From the NCBI RefSeq assembly GCF_006438845.1, contig NZ_RCZJ01000002.1, positions 819,145 to 883,144 of the forward strand: a DNA stretch of 64,000 bases, given 5' to 3'. Shown here in pieces: positions 9,096-18,018 of the stretch. Below the pieces are notes generated by a model that saw only the letters and a list, made by a program, of their open reading frames with translations, was not told the origin of the DNA and did no database searches. The DNA is from Variovorax ginsengisoli (lineage in GTDB: Bacteria; Pseudomonadota; Gammaproteobacteria; Burkholderiales; Burkholderiaceae_C). Position numbers and translations under genes: made by a program. How positions within the stretch are numbered: position 1 is the stretch's first letter; the number at the start of each line of letters is the position of its first letter.

Positions 9096-9902
9096 TTAGC
9101 CGGCCGGGTCGAGCCGGTCGGCCGCCAGGCAGAGATCGGCCCACGCCCGGGCCTTGTCGGCCGGATTGCGCAGCAGGTAGGCCGGGTGGTAGGTGGCCAC
9201 GACGGGCACCCCGCCCCACGCCGCCATCGGCACGGCGCGGCCGCGCAGCTTGCCCAGGGGCTCGGTGCTTTGCAGCAGGCTTTGCGCGGCGAGCGGGCCC
9301 ATCGCCAGCACGATGCGCGGCGCGAGCGCCTGTGCCTGCACCGCGAAGGCGTCGGCGAAGGGGCGCGGGCTGTCGTCGCGGCCGGCGGCCACGCCGCGGT
9401 GTGTGCGCATGAGGTGCACCGGCCGTTCGCCGCCGTGCAGTTGGAGCGCGCGCAGCATGTTGTCGAGCAGGCGGCCGGCATCGCCCGCGAAGGGTTCGCC
9501 GTGGCGGCCGTCGGCCTCGGGCGCCATGTCGGCCACGATGAGCCAGCCGCCGCCCGGGGCCGCCACGCCGCCGTGCAGCAGGCGCGGCGCCTCGACCAGC
9601 ACGTCGGCGCCGTGCGCGCGCGCGGCCGGCGTGGCCTTGGGCACAGCAGGGGCGGACGGGGTGGTCAATGCAGCGGGTTGCGCGAGCGGCCTTGCGCGCA
9701 CGGGCTCTTCGCGCAGCGGTGCCGGTGCCGCAGCTGCGGCTGCGACAGCCACGGCCGCCTCCATGCCGCGAGGAACCCGTTCGACCGGCGCAGCCGCGAT
9801 CACGGCGTCGACAGGTGGCGCCGTCGGCCACCACACCTTCACGCCCATTTCGTCGAGCATGGCGCGCTGACGCGCGTCGAGGTTCAGCGTCGGGTCGCTC
9901 AC
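9096..9902 (-). CDS. Uracil-DNA glycosylase family 4-like protein, motif-degenerate
   Basis: A 268-residue protein. The GTG start is chosen because it overlaps the rimI stop (GTGA). The N-terminus has LDARQRAMLDEMGV, followed by a roughly 60-residue Ala/Pro-rich linker. The C-terminal half matches the SPO1-polymerase-like/type 4 UDG fold: GEPFAGDAGRLLDNML, then a conserved ATYHPAYLLRNP with K and W-x-DL. Oddly, the usual GEAPG of motif A reads ADMAP here. Only one cysteine is visible (near the C-terminus), so the four Fe-S ligands typical of type 4 UDGs are absent. It may be a structural homologue with altered or lost uracil excision. It is last in the tsaB-rimI operon. Confidence 0.82.
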   Translation of the reverse strand: MSDPTLNLDARQRAMLDEMGVKVWWPTAPPVDAVIAAAPVERVPRGMEAAVAVAAAAAAPAPLREEPVRARPLAQPAALTTPSAPAVPKATPAARAHGADVLVEAPRLLHGGVAAPGGGWLIVADMAPEADGRHGEPFAGDAGRLLDNMLRALQLHGGERPVHLMRTHRGVAAGRDDSPRPFADAFAVQAQALAPRIVLAMGPLAAQSLLQSTEPLGKLRGRAVPMAAWGGVPVVATYHPAYLLRNPADKARAWADLCLAADRLDPAG

Positions 9903-10399
9903 GGTGCGAGCCCGCCCCAGGCGCTGTTGGTTTCGTTGAGGCGCAGGCTCATCACCACCGCATCTTCGCGGCCGGCGAAGGCGGGGTAATAGGCCTTGCG
10001 CACGCCCACGCGGCGGAAGCCCTGGCGCTCGTAGATGTGCAGGGCGCGTTCGTTGCTCACCCGCACCTCGAGCCACAGCCACTGAACGCCCTCGCCGCGC
10101 GACCAGCCGGCCAGCGCTTCGAGCATCAGCGGTGCCCAGCCCCGGCGCTGGAACTCGGGCGCCACGGTGAAATTGAGCAGATGCACCTCGTCGACGCCTT
10201 TCATGGCCACGAAGTAGCCGATGAGGGTGTCGCCGCCCATCAGCAGCTGGCAGTGGTAGCCGGCGGCCATCGAATCGATGAAATTGGCGCGCGTCCAGGG
10301 ATGGCTGTAGGCGCGGTCCTCGACCGCGCAGACGGTGGCGAGTCGATCGACGGTCATGGCGTCGAGCCGGGCTTCGAGGGGTTGCAGAACGGCGCTCAT
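9899..10399 (-). CDS. rimI: Ribosomal protein alanine N-acetyltransferase RimI
   Basis: A 166-residue GNAT acetyltransferase that classically acetylates the N-terminal alanine of ribosomal protein S18 using acetyl-CoA. It shows the GNAT core: the beta-strand LLNFTVAPEFQRRG, then RGWAPLML (acetyl-CoA pyrophosphate loop), and LWLEVRVSNERALHIYERQGF, typical of RimI. The start ATG overlaps the tsaB stop (ATGA) and its stop overlaps the UDG-like GTG, so the three are translationally coupled. The tsaB-rimI pairing is a common bacterial arrangement. Confidence 0.93.
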   Translation of the reverse strand: MSAVLQPLEARLDAMTVDRLATVCAVEDRAYSHPWTRANFIDSMAAGYHCQLLMGGDTLIGYFVAMKGVDEVHLLNFTVAPEFQRRGWAPLMLEALAGWSRGEGVQWLWLEVRVSNERALHIYERQGFRRVGVRKAYYPAFAGREDAVVMSLRLNETNSAWGGLAP

Positions 10400-11097
10400 G
10401 CGGCTGGAGGGGGTGGCTGTTGCGCGGCCTTGAGGGCGGCGCGCTCGTCGGTGGTCTGCGCCACTTTATCGCGAACGTAGAGCGGCCAGGCGTCGGCCGG
10501 GGCGACCGCGCCACCGGCCACGAGCAACGCGGGCGCCAGGCGCAACAGTGCTTCTGCCGTGGGCAGCACCGCGTGGCGGTCGACGTCGGGCAGGCGTGCG
10601 CCGTACGCCACGAAGGCGTTGCCCGCCAGCACCCAACCGTCAGCCACGGCGAGGGCTTCGGGCGCCAGCAGTTCGGCCTCGGCCGTCGTGCCGTGGGGCG
10701 CGTCGAAGTCGTAGCGCGCGGCATAGATCTGGTCCATGCGCGCGTCGAGCACGGCCACCACGCGTTGCGCGCCGAAGCGGTGGCGTGCTTCTTCGGCCAC
10801 CGCCAGCAGCGTGTCGACCGGCAGCAGCGGCACGCCGGCGCCGAAGCCCAGCCCCTGGGCCACGGCGCACGCGGTGCGCAGGCCGGTGAACGAACCGGGG
10901 CCGCGGCCGAAAGCGATGGCGTCGAGCTCGCCGAGCGAGAGCCCGGCCTCGGCCAGCAGGCGGCGGATCAGCGGGATGAGCGTGGCCGACGCCTGCGCGC
11001 CGCCGGCACCGCTGTGCACGAGCACACGGTCGCCATGGCGCACGGCGACCGACAGCGTGTCGGTGCTGGTGTCGAAGGCAAGGAGCTTGTCAGGCAT
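10396..11097 (-). CDS. tsaB: tRNA threonylcarbamoyladenosine biosynthesis protein TsaB
   Basis: A 233-residue ASKHA-fold partner of TsaD/TsaE that completes t6A37 modification of ANN-decoding tRNAs. The N-terminus LLAFDTSTDTLSVAV and the GRGPGSFTGLRTACAVAQGL motif are diagnostic. The start overlaps the end of the EamA gene by 8 bases. The window also holds YrdC/TsaC (14273-15271), which makes the threonylcarbamoyl-AMP used by the TsaBDE machinery, so both ends of the pathway lie within 4 kb. Confidence 0.95.
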   Translation of the reverse strand: MPDKLLAFDTSTDTLSVAVRHGDRVLVHSGAGGAQASATLIPLIRRLLAEAGLSLGELDAIAFGRGPGSFTGLRTACAVAQGLGFGAGVPLLPVDTLLAVAEEARHRFGAQRVVAVLDARMDQIYAARYDFDAPHGTTAEAELLAPEALAVADGWVLAGNAFVAYGARLPDVDRHAVLPTAEALLRLAPALLVAGGAVAPADAWPLYVRDKVAQTTDERAALKAAQQPPPPAA

Positions 11098-12088
11098 TGG
11101 CGCTCCGCATCAGCGCGACCGCTGCCGCCCTCTTCACACCGAACAGGATGCCGGCGGTGACCAGCACCAGCCCGGCGAACAAGCTCCAGTGCAGCGGTTC
11201 CCCCAGCAGCAGCACAGCACCGGTGGCGGACAGGCCCGGCACCAGCGCGGTGATCATGGTGGAACGCACCGGACCGAAGTGCTGGATCATCTTCGTGAAG
11301 GTGATGCCGGAGATCACCACCGAGCCGCCGCCCTGGAACAGCATCTGGAACGCGATCTCGCCGGCCGGCGCGCTGTCGAGCCGGCTCGCCACCGCGCCGA
11401 AGGCGGTGAGCAGCGCATAGACGGGCACGTAGACCATGAAGGCGAAGACGGTGATCGCGATGGTGGCGCGCACCGCGTCGAGTCCATGGCGCCGCGCCAC
11501 CACGCTGTAGCAGGCCCAGCTGAAGGCGGCGCCCATGAAAAGAAGGTCGCCCTTCCAGACGTCGCCGCCTTCGAAGGCGTGCAACAGGCTGCGTCCACCC
11601 ACCAGCAGGTCGCCAACGACGATCAGCACCAGGCCGGCCGCGCGTGCCGGCGTGATGCGGTCGTGCAGAACGATCGCGGCCAGCAGCGCCGTCCACAACG
11701 GCAGGCTGCCCGGGAGCAGCACCGACGCATGCGAGGCGGGCGCATAGAAGAAACCGCTGTAGGCGAACAAGGCGTAGGCCAGGCCGCCGAAGGCACCGCC
11801 CAGCGCACTCAGGCGAAACGTCAACGGCGACAGGCCGAACAGCGCACCGAAGTGCCGGCCGGGATGGCGGGCGCGCTCGCGTGCGACCAGCCACGCGCCC
11901 CAGGGCATCAGCACCGCGCTGGCCCCACAGATGCGCAGGAAGGCCAGGTCGAACGGGCTGAGCGACCGCGCCGCCGAGGCGCGCGCAATCAGGATGAAGG
12001 CGGTCCAGACGAGCACCGTGACGACGGCGGCACCGATGCCCAGCTGGCGCTCGGACAAGCGCGGGAAGAATCGGAAAGCGGTGGGCAT
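11090..12088 (-). CDS. EamA/DMT-family transporter
   Basis: A 332-residue inner-membrane protein with about ten hydrophobic segments and two EamA-type halves (the second after about residue 175, FMGAAFSWACYSVVARRHGL). The pattern fits drug/metabolite exporters; the substrate cannot be told from sequence. It ends inside the start of tsaB. The ATG lies 6 bases after a GATAAT element that is the mirror image of the dacB one, so the message may be leaderless. Confidence 0.88.
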   Translation of the reverse strand: MPTAFRFFPRLSERQLGIGAAVVTVLVWTAFILIARASAARSLSPFDLAFLRICGASAVLMPWGAWLVARERARHPGRHFGALFGLSPLTFRLSALGGAFGGLAYALFAYSGFFYAPASHASVLLPGSLPLWTALLAAIVLHDRITPARAAGLVLIVVGDLLVGGRSLLHAFEGGDVWKGDLLFMGAAFSWACYSVVARRHGLDAVRATIAITVFAFMVYVPVYALLTAFGAVASRLDSAPAGEIAFQMLFQGGGSVVISGITFTKMIQHFGPVRSTMITALVPGLSATGAVLLLGEPLHWSLFAGLVLVTAGILFGVKRAAAVALMRSANA

Positions 12089-12092
12089 CGCC

Positions 12093-12160
12093 CGATTATC
12101 CGGGCCTCAAGCGCTCGGCCGCCGGCAAGGGGCCATGGGCCATCGCGGCCCGGATAATCG
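12093..12160. promoter_or_regulatory. Symmetric divergent promoter/palindrome between eamA-like gene and dacB
   Basis: A perfect 14-bp inverted repeat: CGATTATCCGGGCC at 12093-12106 and GGCCCGGATAATCG at 12147-12160, 40 bases apart. Each arm contains GATAAT exactly 6 bases before the ATG of the gene reading away from the centre (12088 on the minus strand, 12165 on the plus strand). I read these as paired -10 elements giving leaderless mRNAs. No good -35 is visible, so an operator function is also possible. Confidence 0.6.
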
Positions 12161-12164
12161 ATCG

Positions 12165-13610
12165 ATGTCCTTTCCCGCCTTGCCGACGGCCTCGCGCCGT
12201 GCCTGCCGCACCTTCGCCCGTGCCGTCTTGCCCGTCCTTGCCGCCGCCGCGGCCAGTGTGGCCGCTGCCCAGGCCTTGCCGCCCGAAGTCGAATCCGCGT
12301 TGACGCGCGCCAAGGTGCCGCGCGACGCCGTCACCCTGCTGGTGGCCGACGCCGACGGCGTGCGCCCGCCGCGGCTGGCCTGGCGCGCCCAGGTGCCGGT
12401 CAATCCCGCATCGATCATGAAGCTGGTCACCACCTACGCCGGGCTCGACCTGCTCGGACCGGCCTTCACCTGGAACACGCCGGTCTACATCGACGGGCCG
12501 ATCCGTAACGGCGTGCTCGAGGGCAATCTCTACGTGCGCGGCCAGGGTGATCCGAAGATGGTCATCGAACGGCTCTGGCTGCTGCTGCGCCGCGTGCAGG
12601 GGCTGGGCATCCACACCATCGCGGGCGACATCGTGCTCGACCGCAGCGCCTTCGACACCGTCGATGCCGACCCCAACGCCTTCGACGGCGAGGGCCTGCG
12701 GCCCTACAACGCGGCGCCCGACGCGCTGCTGATCAACTTCAAGTCGGTCGTCATGACCTTCGTGCCCAACCGGGCCATGTCGACCGCACAGGTGAGTTTC
12801 GACCCCTACCTCCAGGGCGTCGCGATGCAGGCGACCGTGCCGCTGTCGGCCGGCGAATGCGGCGACTGGCGCGCCACCCTGGCCGCCGATGTCGCCGACC
12901 CTGCGCGCATGCGCTTCGCCGGCAGCTACCCGACCGCCTGCGGCGAGAAGACCTGGGCGGTGGCCTACGCCGACCCGCGCGGCTACGCGGCGCGCGCCAT
13001 CGGCGGGATGTGGGCAGAGATGGGCAGCCAGCTCAAGGGCCAGGTGCGCGACGGCCAGGTACCGGCCGACTTGAAGCCGGCCTTCGAAGTCGCCTCGCCG
13101 CCGTTGGCCGAGGTGATCCGCGACATCAACAAGTACAGCAACAACGTGATGGCGCAGCAACTGTTCCTCACGCTGGGGCTGCAGCAGAAGAAACGTGGCT
13201 CGCTCGACGCCTCGCGCACGGCCATGCGCCAGTGGTGGAACAACCGCATCGGCACCGGCGAGGGCCAGCCGGTGTTCGACAACGGCTCGGGGCTGTCGCG
13301 GGACGAGCGCATCACCGCCGGCGAACTGGGCAAGATGCTGCAGGTGGCGTGGCGCTCGCCGGTGATGCCGGAGCTGATGTCCTCGCTGCCGGCCTCGGGC
13401 GTGGACGGGACGCTGAAGCGGCGCGCGCTGCGCTCCGGCGGTGCCGCGCACCTGAAGACCGGCACGTTGCGCGATGCGGCCGGCGTGGCCGGCTACGTGC
13501 ACGGTGCCAGCGGCCGGCGCTACGTGCTGGTCGCCATTGCCAACCACGGCAACGCCGCGGCGGCACGGCCCGCCTTCGATGCGCTGGTCGACTGGGCGAC
13601 GCAGGACTGA
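12165..13610 (+). CDS. dacB: D-alanyl-D-alanine carboxypeptidase/endopeptidase (PBP4, DacB)
   Basis: A 481-residue periplasmic low-molecular-weight class C penicillin-binding protein that trims peptidoglycan stem peptides and cross-links. It has an N-terminal signal peptide ending near AAAQA. The three penicilloyl-transferase motifs are present: SIMK (Ser83/Lys86), SNN in NKYSNNVMAQQL, and KTG in HLKTGTL. The frame extends upstream to 11931, but the ATG at 12165 gives the signal peptide directly and lies 6 bases after a GATAAT element. It diverges from the EamA gene across a palindrome. Confidence 0.94.
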   Translation: MSFPALPTASRRACRTFARAVLPVLAAAAASVAAAQALPPEVESALTRAKVPRDAVTLLVADADGVRPPRLAWRAQVPVNPASIMKLVTTYAGLDLLGPAFTWNTPVYIDGPIRNGVLEGNLYVRGQGDPKMVIERLWLLLRRVQGLGIHTIAGDIVLDRSAFDTVDADPNAFDGEGLRPYNAAPDALLINFKSVVMTFVPNRAMSTAQVSFDPYLQGVAMQATVPLSAGECGDWRATLAADVADPARMRFAGSYPTACGEKTWAVAYADPRGYAARAIGGMWAEMGSQLKGQVRDGQVPADLKPAFEVASPPLAEVIRDINKYSNNVMAQQLFLTLGLQQKKRGSLDASRTAMRQWWNNRIGTGEGQPVFDNGSGLSRDERITAGELGKMLQVAWRSPVMPELMSSLPASGVDGTLKRRALRSGGAAHLKTGTLRDAAGVAGYVHGASGRRYVLVAIANHGNAAAARPAFDALVDWATQD

Positions 13611-13645
13611 CCGCGGCCGGGAGCCCGGCACACGCCACCGCCGAT

Positions 13646-14038
13646 TCAGTCGACCTGCTTGTCGGTCAGCATCAGCGCGGCCTGGTAGGCAGCGCGGCCG
13701 GCGGTCTTGGTCTGGGAGATCACGTCGTCCCACTGGCGCAACCGCTCCATCGGCGTCGGGCTCGCGGGTTGTCGGATCAGGGTCTGGGTGACGCCGAGCA
13801 ACGCGCTCGCCGAAGTCAGGCAGCAGTGGATGGCGCGGTATTCGGCCGTGAACGAGGGCATGACGACCCATGGAGCCTGCACCGCGATCGGGGCCATGGG
13901 GACGACCATCGCTGCGGTGGCTGGCCGCGGCGCGTCGGCAGGAAGCGGTGGCGGCGCGCCTTCCATGCGCGCCAACACCATGCCGATGGCCGCGAGCGCG
14001 TTGTCGATCAGCGCGGCTTCGCCCAGCGTGTCGTTCAT
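13646..14038 (-). CDS. Hypothetical protein
   Basis: A 130-residue protein of no family I recognise. It is alanine/proline-rich around residues 28-55, followed by a helical-looking region with a CC pair (AIHCCLTSASALLG) and a C-terminus AYQAALMLTDKQVD. There is no signal peptide or clear membrane segment. A good GGAGGGACGAC ribosome site precedes the ATG, and third positions are GC-rich, supporting real coding. It converges on dacB with 35 bases between stops. A phasin-like or small cytosolic helical protein is possible, but nothing fixes a function. Confidence 0.6.
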   Translation of the reverse strand: MNDTLGEAALIDNALAAIGMVLARMEGAPPPLPADAPRPATAAMVVPMAPIAVQAPWVVMPSFTAEYRAIHCCLTSASALLGVTQTLIRQPASPTPMERLRQWDDVISQTKTAGRAAYQAALMLTDKQVD

Positions 14039-14183
14039 GTCGTCCCTCCGTGGACTTTGGTTCTTTTATTCAGCCCGCGAATGTTGCCAGCCGCCCCTCT
14101 GGCGCGCCTGCAAAATAATTCACGAACGTAAACTAAAGTATGCCGCATTCAGCCTGCATTCAGCCCAGTTTGTCAACGGTCAG

Positions 14184-14217
14184 CACCCGGCAACGGTGTG
14201 CCCACCGGTGCCGGGTG
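14184..14217. repeat. Strong intergenic hairpin upstream of the hypothetical gene
   Basis: CACCCGGCA (14184-14192) pairs with TGCCGGGTG (14209-14217), and inside it CGGTG pairs with CACCG around a TGCC loop. The total is 14 bp with one mismatch. There is no T tract on either side. A second palindrome (ACGCCCGA-C-TCGGGCGT, 14233-14249) lies between it and the yrdC stop and could be a weak terminator for yrdC. The 14039-14272 gap holds no gene that I can support. Confidence 0.5.
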
Positions 14218-14272
14218 GCGCGATGCGGAAAGACGCCCGACTCGGGCGTTATGGCTCGCGGGGCGGCTCGCG

Positions 14273-15271
14273 TCAGGCGGCCGCGCGCTGCAGCCGATCG
14301 CGCACGCCTTCCCACTCGGGGGTGTCGGGCGGCGTCTCGACCCAGATCAGCTTGACCCCTTCGGCGTCGAAGCTCCGCAGCAATGCGAACAGTTGCTGCG
14401 CCGCGGCACCGGCGTCGTCCGGCATGCGCCGATGCAGCACGCGCTGCGAGCGGCTCTTGATCGGCGAGCGCGCCCACACGGCAATGTGCGCCGCCTGGGC
14501 GCCGAGCACGTCGAGCGCCGCCTGCAGCGTCTTCGCATCCATCAAGCGCAACCTGGCGTCGGGCGCGTAGTGCGACGCCAGCGTGCCGGGCGCGCGCGGA
14601 TCGGGCGCGGCCAGGTCCTGCTTGTCGCGCAGCGGCTCGCCGCAAGCGGCCTCGATCTGCGCCCGCGTGATGGCCCCGGGGCGCAGCAGCACCGGCGCAC
14701 CGCGGCTGCAGTCGACGATGGTCGATTCGATGCCGACCGCGCAGGCTCCGCCGTCGACCACGGTCAATGCGTCGCCGAACTCATCGTGCACATGCTGGGC
14801 GGTCGTCGGGCTGACGCGTCCGAAGCGGTTGGCGCTCGGACCGGCCAGCCCGAGCACGCCCTGCGCGGCGCAGGCCTCGAGCAGCGCCTGCGCCACCGGG
14901 TGCGCCGGGCACCGCAGGCCGATGGTGCCCTGCCCGCCGGAGGCTGCGTTGGCCACGCCAGGCTGGCGCGTGACGATCAGCGTCAGCGGGCCGGGCCAGA
15001 AGGCGAGCACCAGCCGGGCCGCGAAAGCCGGCAGCGGCTGCGCGAAATACGACACCGCCTCGGTGCCCTTGGCGCCAGCGGGCACATGCACGATCAGCGG
15101 ATGGTCGGCGGGCCGGCCCTTCGCCTGGAAGATGCCGCCGACCGCGGCGTCGTTGCCCGCGTCGGCCCCCAGGCCGTAGACGGTTTCGGTCGGAAAGGCC
15201 ACCAACTCGCCCGCGCGCAGCAGGTCGGCAGCGGCGGCGATGGCCGCAGGGTCGCTTCCGTTCAAGATCAT
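14273..15271 (-). CDS. L-threonylcarbamoyladenylate synthase (Sua5/YciO/YrdC family)
   Basis: A 332-residue enzyme that makes threonylcarbamoyl-AMP from threonine, bicarbonate and ATP for t6A tRNA modification. The N-terminal YrdC domain has LVAFPTETVYGLGADA and the KGRPADHPLIVH motif; a Sua5-type C-terminal domain follows (HYAPDARLRL around residue 235). The length is that of the two-domain Sua5 form rather than short YrdC. I use the ATG at 15271 (MILNGSDPAA), 10 bases after the purK stop, instead of the upstream in-frame ATG at 15340 that would overlap purK. It is the last gene of purE-purK-yrdC. Confidence 0.93.
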   Translation of the reverse strand: MILNGSDPAAIAAAADLLRAGELVAFPTETVYGLGADAGNDAAVGGIFQAKGRPADHPLIVHVPAGAKGTEAVSYFAQPLPAFAARLVLAFWPGPLTLIVTRQPGVANAASGGQGTIGLRCPAHPVAQALLEACAAQGVLGLAGPSANRFGRVSPTTAQHVHDEFGDALTVVDGGACAVGIESTIVDCSRGAPVLLRPGAITRAQIEAACGEPLRDKQDLAAPDPRAPGTLASHYAPDARLRLMDAKTLQAALDVLGAQAAHIAVWARSPIKSRSQRVLHRRMPDDAGAAAQQLFALLRSFDAEGVKLIWVETPPDTPEWEGVRDRLQRAAA

Positions 15272-15281
15272 CGGGAAGCGT

Positions 15282-16466
15282 TCATTCCGACAACGGGATC
15301 GGCAGGCCGAGGACTGCCGCCGCGAAGTCGGCCGTGGCACGCACCGCGTCGATGTCGGTGCCGGTGATGTTCAGGTGGCCCATCTTGCGGCCGCGCCGCG
15401 CCGTGGTCTTGCCGTAGAGGTGCAGGTGCGTGCCAGGGAGCGCCAGGACATCGGCCCACGGCGGCTCGACCGCCGTCGTGTCGTCGCCTGCACCGAACCA
15501 CAGGTCGCCCAGCAGGTTCAGCATGACGGCGGGGCTGTGCTGACGCGGCGCTGTCAATGGCAGGCCGGCCAGCGTGCGCACCTGCAGCTCGAACTGCGAC
15601 ACGTCGCAGGCGTCCATCGACCAGTGGCCGCTGTTGTGCGGGCGCGGTGCCATCTCGTTGACCACCATGCTGCCGTCGGCCAGCACGAAGTACTCGACGC
15701 ACAGCACGCCCACGTAGCGCAGGCCTTCGGCGATCGAGCGGGTCGATTGCACCGCCAGCTCGGCCTGACGCGCGGGCATGTTGTCGGGGTGCACCTCGGT
15801 CACCGCCAGGATGCCGTCGCGGTGCAGGTTGCGCTGCGCGGGCAGGTGCACCATCTGGCCGTCCTGGCCGCGCGCGACGATCACCGAGCACTCGAAGTCG
15901 AGCGGCAGCAGCTTCTCCAGCACGCAGGGCACGCCGCCGGTGGCGTCCCAGGCGGCGGCGAGCGCCTCGCGGGTGGCCACGCGTTGCTGGCCTTTACCGT
16001 CGTAGCCGAGCCGCGCGGTCTTGAGGATGCCGGGCAACAGGTCGTCGGCCACCGCGGCCAGGTGCGCGGCGGTCTCGATCACCGCATGCGGCGCACAGGC
16101 CACGCCGCAGCGGATGAAGTGCGCCTTCTCGCGGATGCGGTCCTGCGCGATGGCCACCGACGCCGCGCCGGGCGCCACCGGCCGCGCCACGGCGAGGTGC
16201 TCGAGCGACGGCGCCGGCACGTTCTCGAACTCGGTCGTGATGGCGTCGGCCAAGCCGGCCAGACGCGCCAGGCCGTCGATGTCGGTGTAGTCGGTGTGGA
16301 TGTGGTGATGGCTCACACGGCCGGCCGGGCTGTCGGCATCGGGATCGAGCACCGCCGTGAAGTAGCCCATGCGCTGGGCCGCGTGCGCGAACATGCGCCC
16401 GAGCTGGCCGCCACCGAGCACGCCGAGCGTCGCGCCGGGCAGCAGGTGCGGCGTGGCCGCGCTCAC
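15282..16466 (-). CDS. purK: 5-(carboxyamino)imidazole ribonucleotide synthase PurK
   Basis: A 394-residue ATP-grasp enzyme converting AIR, ATP and bicarbonate to N5-CAIR in de novo purine synthesis. The N-terminus [20 protein letters not shown] is the classical PurK start. ATP-grasp features follow ([38 protein letters not shown]). The ATG overlaps the purE stop (ATGA), so PurE and PurK, consecutive enzymes, are translationally coupled. Confidence 0.97.
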   Translation of the reverse strand: MSAATPHLLPGATLGVLGGGQLGRMFAHAAQRMGYFTAVLDPDADSPAGRVSHHHIHTDYTDIDGLARLAGLADAITTEFENVPAPSLEHLAVARPVAPGAASVAIAQDRIREKAHFIRCGVACAPHAVIETAAHLAAVADDLLPGILKTARLGYDGKGQQRVATREALAAAWDATGGVPCVLEKLLPLDFECSVIVARGQDGQMVHLPAQRNLHRDGILAVTEVHPDNMPARQAELAVQSTRSIAEGLRYVGVLCVEYFVLADGSMVVNEMAPRPHNSGHWSMDACDVSQFELQVRTLAGLPLTAPRQHSPAVMLNLLGDLWFGAGDDTTAVEPPWADVLALPGTHLHLYGKTTARRGRKMGHLNITGTDIDAVRATADFAAAVLGLPIPLSE

Positions 16467-17020
16467 AGCGCGCCCCCGCCCTGCGGCGAGAACGGCGACA
16501 CCGCGGCACCGGCTGGCGTGCCAGGCTCCGGCGGCGGCAGCGTCATGGCCTGCGCGGCGGCGGTCTGCGCCGCGCGGAAGGTGTCGAGCTGCGTGCGCAG
16601 CCGAGGGTTGCCGACTGCCAGCATGGCCACGGCGAAGAGCGCCGCGTTGGCGGCGCCGGCGTTGCCGATGGCGAAGGTCGCAACCGGCACGCCCTTGGGC
16701 ATCTGCACGATGCTGTAAAGCGAATCGACGCCCTGCAGGTGGCGGCTGGCCACCGGCACGCCGAGCACCGGCACGGTGGTCTTGGCGGCCAGCATGCCCG
16801 GCAGGTGGGCCGCGCCGCCCGCGCCCGCGATGATCGCGGCGAGGCCGCGGGGCGCAGCGCTCTCGGCATAGGCGAAGAGTTCATCCGGCATGCGGTGCGC
16901 AGAGACCACCCGCGCTTCGTGGCCGATACCGAATTGCTGGAGAATCTCGACCGCGTGACGCATCGTCTCCCAGTCGGAGTTCGATCCCATCACCACGCCG
17001 ACCTGGATTGTTTGGTTCAT
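16463..17020 (-). CDS. purE: 5-(carboxyamino)imidazole ribonucleotide mutase PurE
   Basis: A 185-residue class I PurE that rearranges N5-CAIR to CAIR. Hallmarks are [14 protein letters not shown] near the N-terminus, [25 protein letters not shown] and [17 protein letters not shown]. The C-terminus carries an extra Pro/Gly-rich tail ([10 protein letters not shown]...). The long upstream in-frame extension to 18055 is antisense to the thioredoxin gene and is not coding; the ATG at 17020 matches the family start. A TAAAAT lies 7 bases before it. Confidence 0.97.
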   Translation of the reverse strand: MNQTIQVGVVMGSNSDWETMRHAVEILQQFGIGHEARVVSAHRMPDELFAYAESAAPRGLAAIIAGAGGAAHLPGMLAAKTTVPVLGVPVASRHLQGVDSLYSIVQMPKGVPVATFAIGNAGAANAALFAVAMLAVGNPRLRTQLDTFRAAQTAAAQAMTLPPPEPGTPAGAAVSPFSPQGGGAL

Positions 17021-17027
17021 GGTCGCA

Positions 17028-17033
17028 ATTTTA
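17028..17033 (-). promoter_or_regulatory. Predicted -10 element of purE (leaderless)
   Basis: On the minus strand TAAAAT is followed by TGCGACC and then the purE ATG, placing the expected transcription start at or next to the A of the start codon. No Shine-Dalgarno is seen. The same geometry recurs at several genes in this window. Confidence 0.5.
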
Positions 17034-17056
17034 CGTTTCGCCTCCATCTGCATCCG

Positions 17057-17977
17057 ATGATCGATATCACCCTCGAAAACTTCCAGACCGCGCTCATCGA
17101 AGGCTCGGCCACCACACCGGTGCTGCTCGACATCTGGGCCGAGTGGTGCGGCCCCTGCAAGCAACTCGGCCCGGTGCTCGAGAAGCTCGAAACCGAGTAC
17201 GCCGGCCGCTTCACGCTGGCCAAGCTCGACGCCGACAAGGTGCCGCAGATCTCGACCCAGCTCTCCGAGATGTTCGGCGTGCGCAGCATCCCGTTCTGCG
17301 TGATGTTCGTCGGCGGCCAGCCGGTCGACGGCTTCGTTGGCGCGATTCCCGCCGAGAAGATCCGCGAGTTCCTCGACAAGCACGTGCCCGCTGCCGAAGA
17401 ACTCGAAGCCGCCGCCGAGGAAGAAGCCGCGCACGAAGCGCTGGCCGAGGGCGACACCGAGGGCGCGCTCGAGAAGCTGCAGCACGCCGTGGCCACCGAC
17501 CCGGCCAACGACGACGCGCGCTTCGACTACGTCAAGTTGCTGCTGCAACTCGGCCGCAGCGACGACGCCAAGGTCGCCTTTGCGCCGGTCATCGCCAAGG
17601 CGCCTGCCGTGCGCCGTTTCGACGCGCTGCAACGCTGGATGACCGCCATCGACTTCGCCGCCCCACCCACCGGCAGCGCGCCGGCGCTGGCCGATCTCGA
17701 CGCCCGCATCGCCGCCGGCAAGCGCGACTTCGACGCCCGTTTCGCGCGTGCGCAGCTGCTGATGGCCGAGCAGCGCTGGACCGACGCGATGGACGAACTG
17801 CTCGAGATCCTGATGCGCGACAAGGCGTGGAGCGACGACGCGGCGCGCAAGACCTACATCGCCGTGCTCGAACTCATCGAGCCGAACAAGCCCAAAGTCG
17901 CCGACGGGCAGATTCCGCCAGACGATCCAACGGTGGCGACCTACCGCCGCCGCCTCAGCAGCGTCGTGCTGAGCTGA
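17057..17977 (+). CDS. Thioredoxin-TPR co-chaperone (CnoX/YbbN family)
   Basis: A 306-residue protein with an N-terminal thioredoxin domain (residues 1-115) and a C-terminal TPR-like region (about 120-300). CnoX proteins hold unfolded or chlorinated clients for GroEL/DnaK. Here the redox motif WCGPC is intact (Cys31, Cys34), unlike the E. coli protein, which lacks the full CXXC. An acidic stretch ([20 protein letters not shown]) joins the domains. It diverges from purE with 36 bases between starts. The ATG at 17057 gives the family-type [10 protein letters not shown] start. Confidence 0.9.
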   Translation: MIDITLENFQTALIEGSATTPVLLDIWAEWCGPCKQLGPVLEKLETEYAGRFTLAKLDADKVPQISTQLSEMFGVRSIPFCVMFVGGQPVDGFVGAIPAEKIREFLDKHVPAAEELEAAAEEEAAHEALAEGDTEGALEKLQHAVATDPANDDARFDYVKLLLQLGRSDDAKVAFAPVIAKAPAVRRFDALQRWMTAIDFAAPPTGSAPALADLDARIAAGKRDFDARFARAQLLMAEQRWTDAMDELLEILMRDKAWSDDAARKTYIAVLELIEPNKPKVADGQIPPDDPTVATYRRRLSSVVLS

Positions 17978-18018
17978 CCCGCCCTGATCTGGTTCTTGTT
18001 CTGTTCGAAAGGACTTCC

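Noticed and set aside
13707..14570. 287-codon plus-strand frame across the hypothetical gene and the yrdC 3' end
   Set aside because: It crosses the strong hairpin and antisense yrdC coding; the minus-strand gene at 13646-14038 has a ribosome site and better codon usage.
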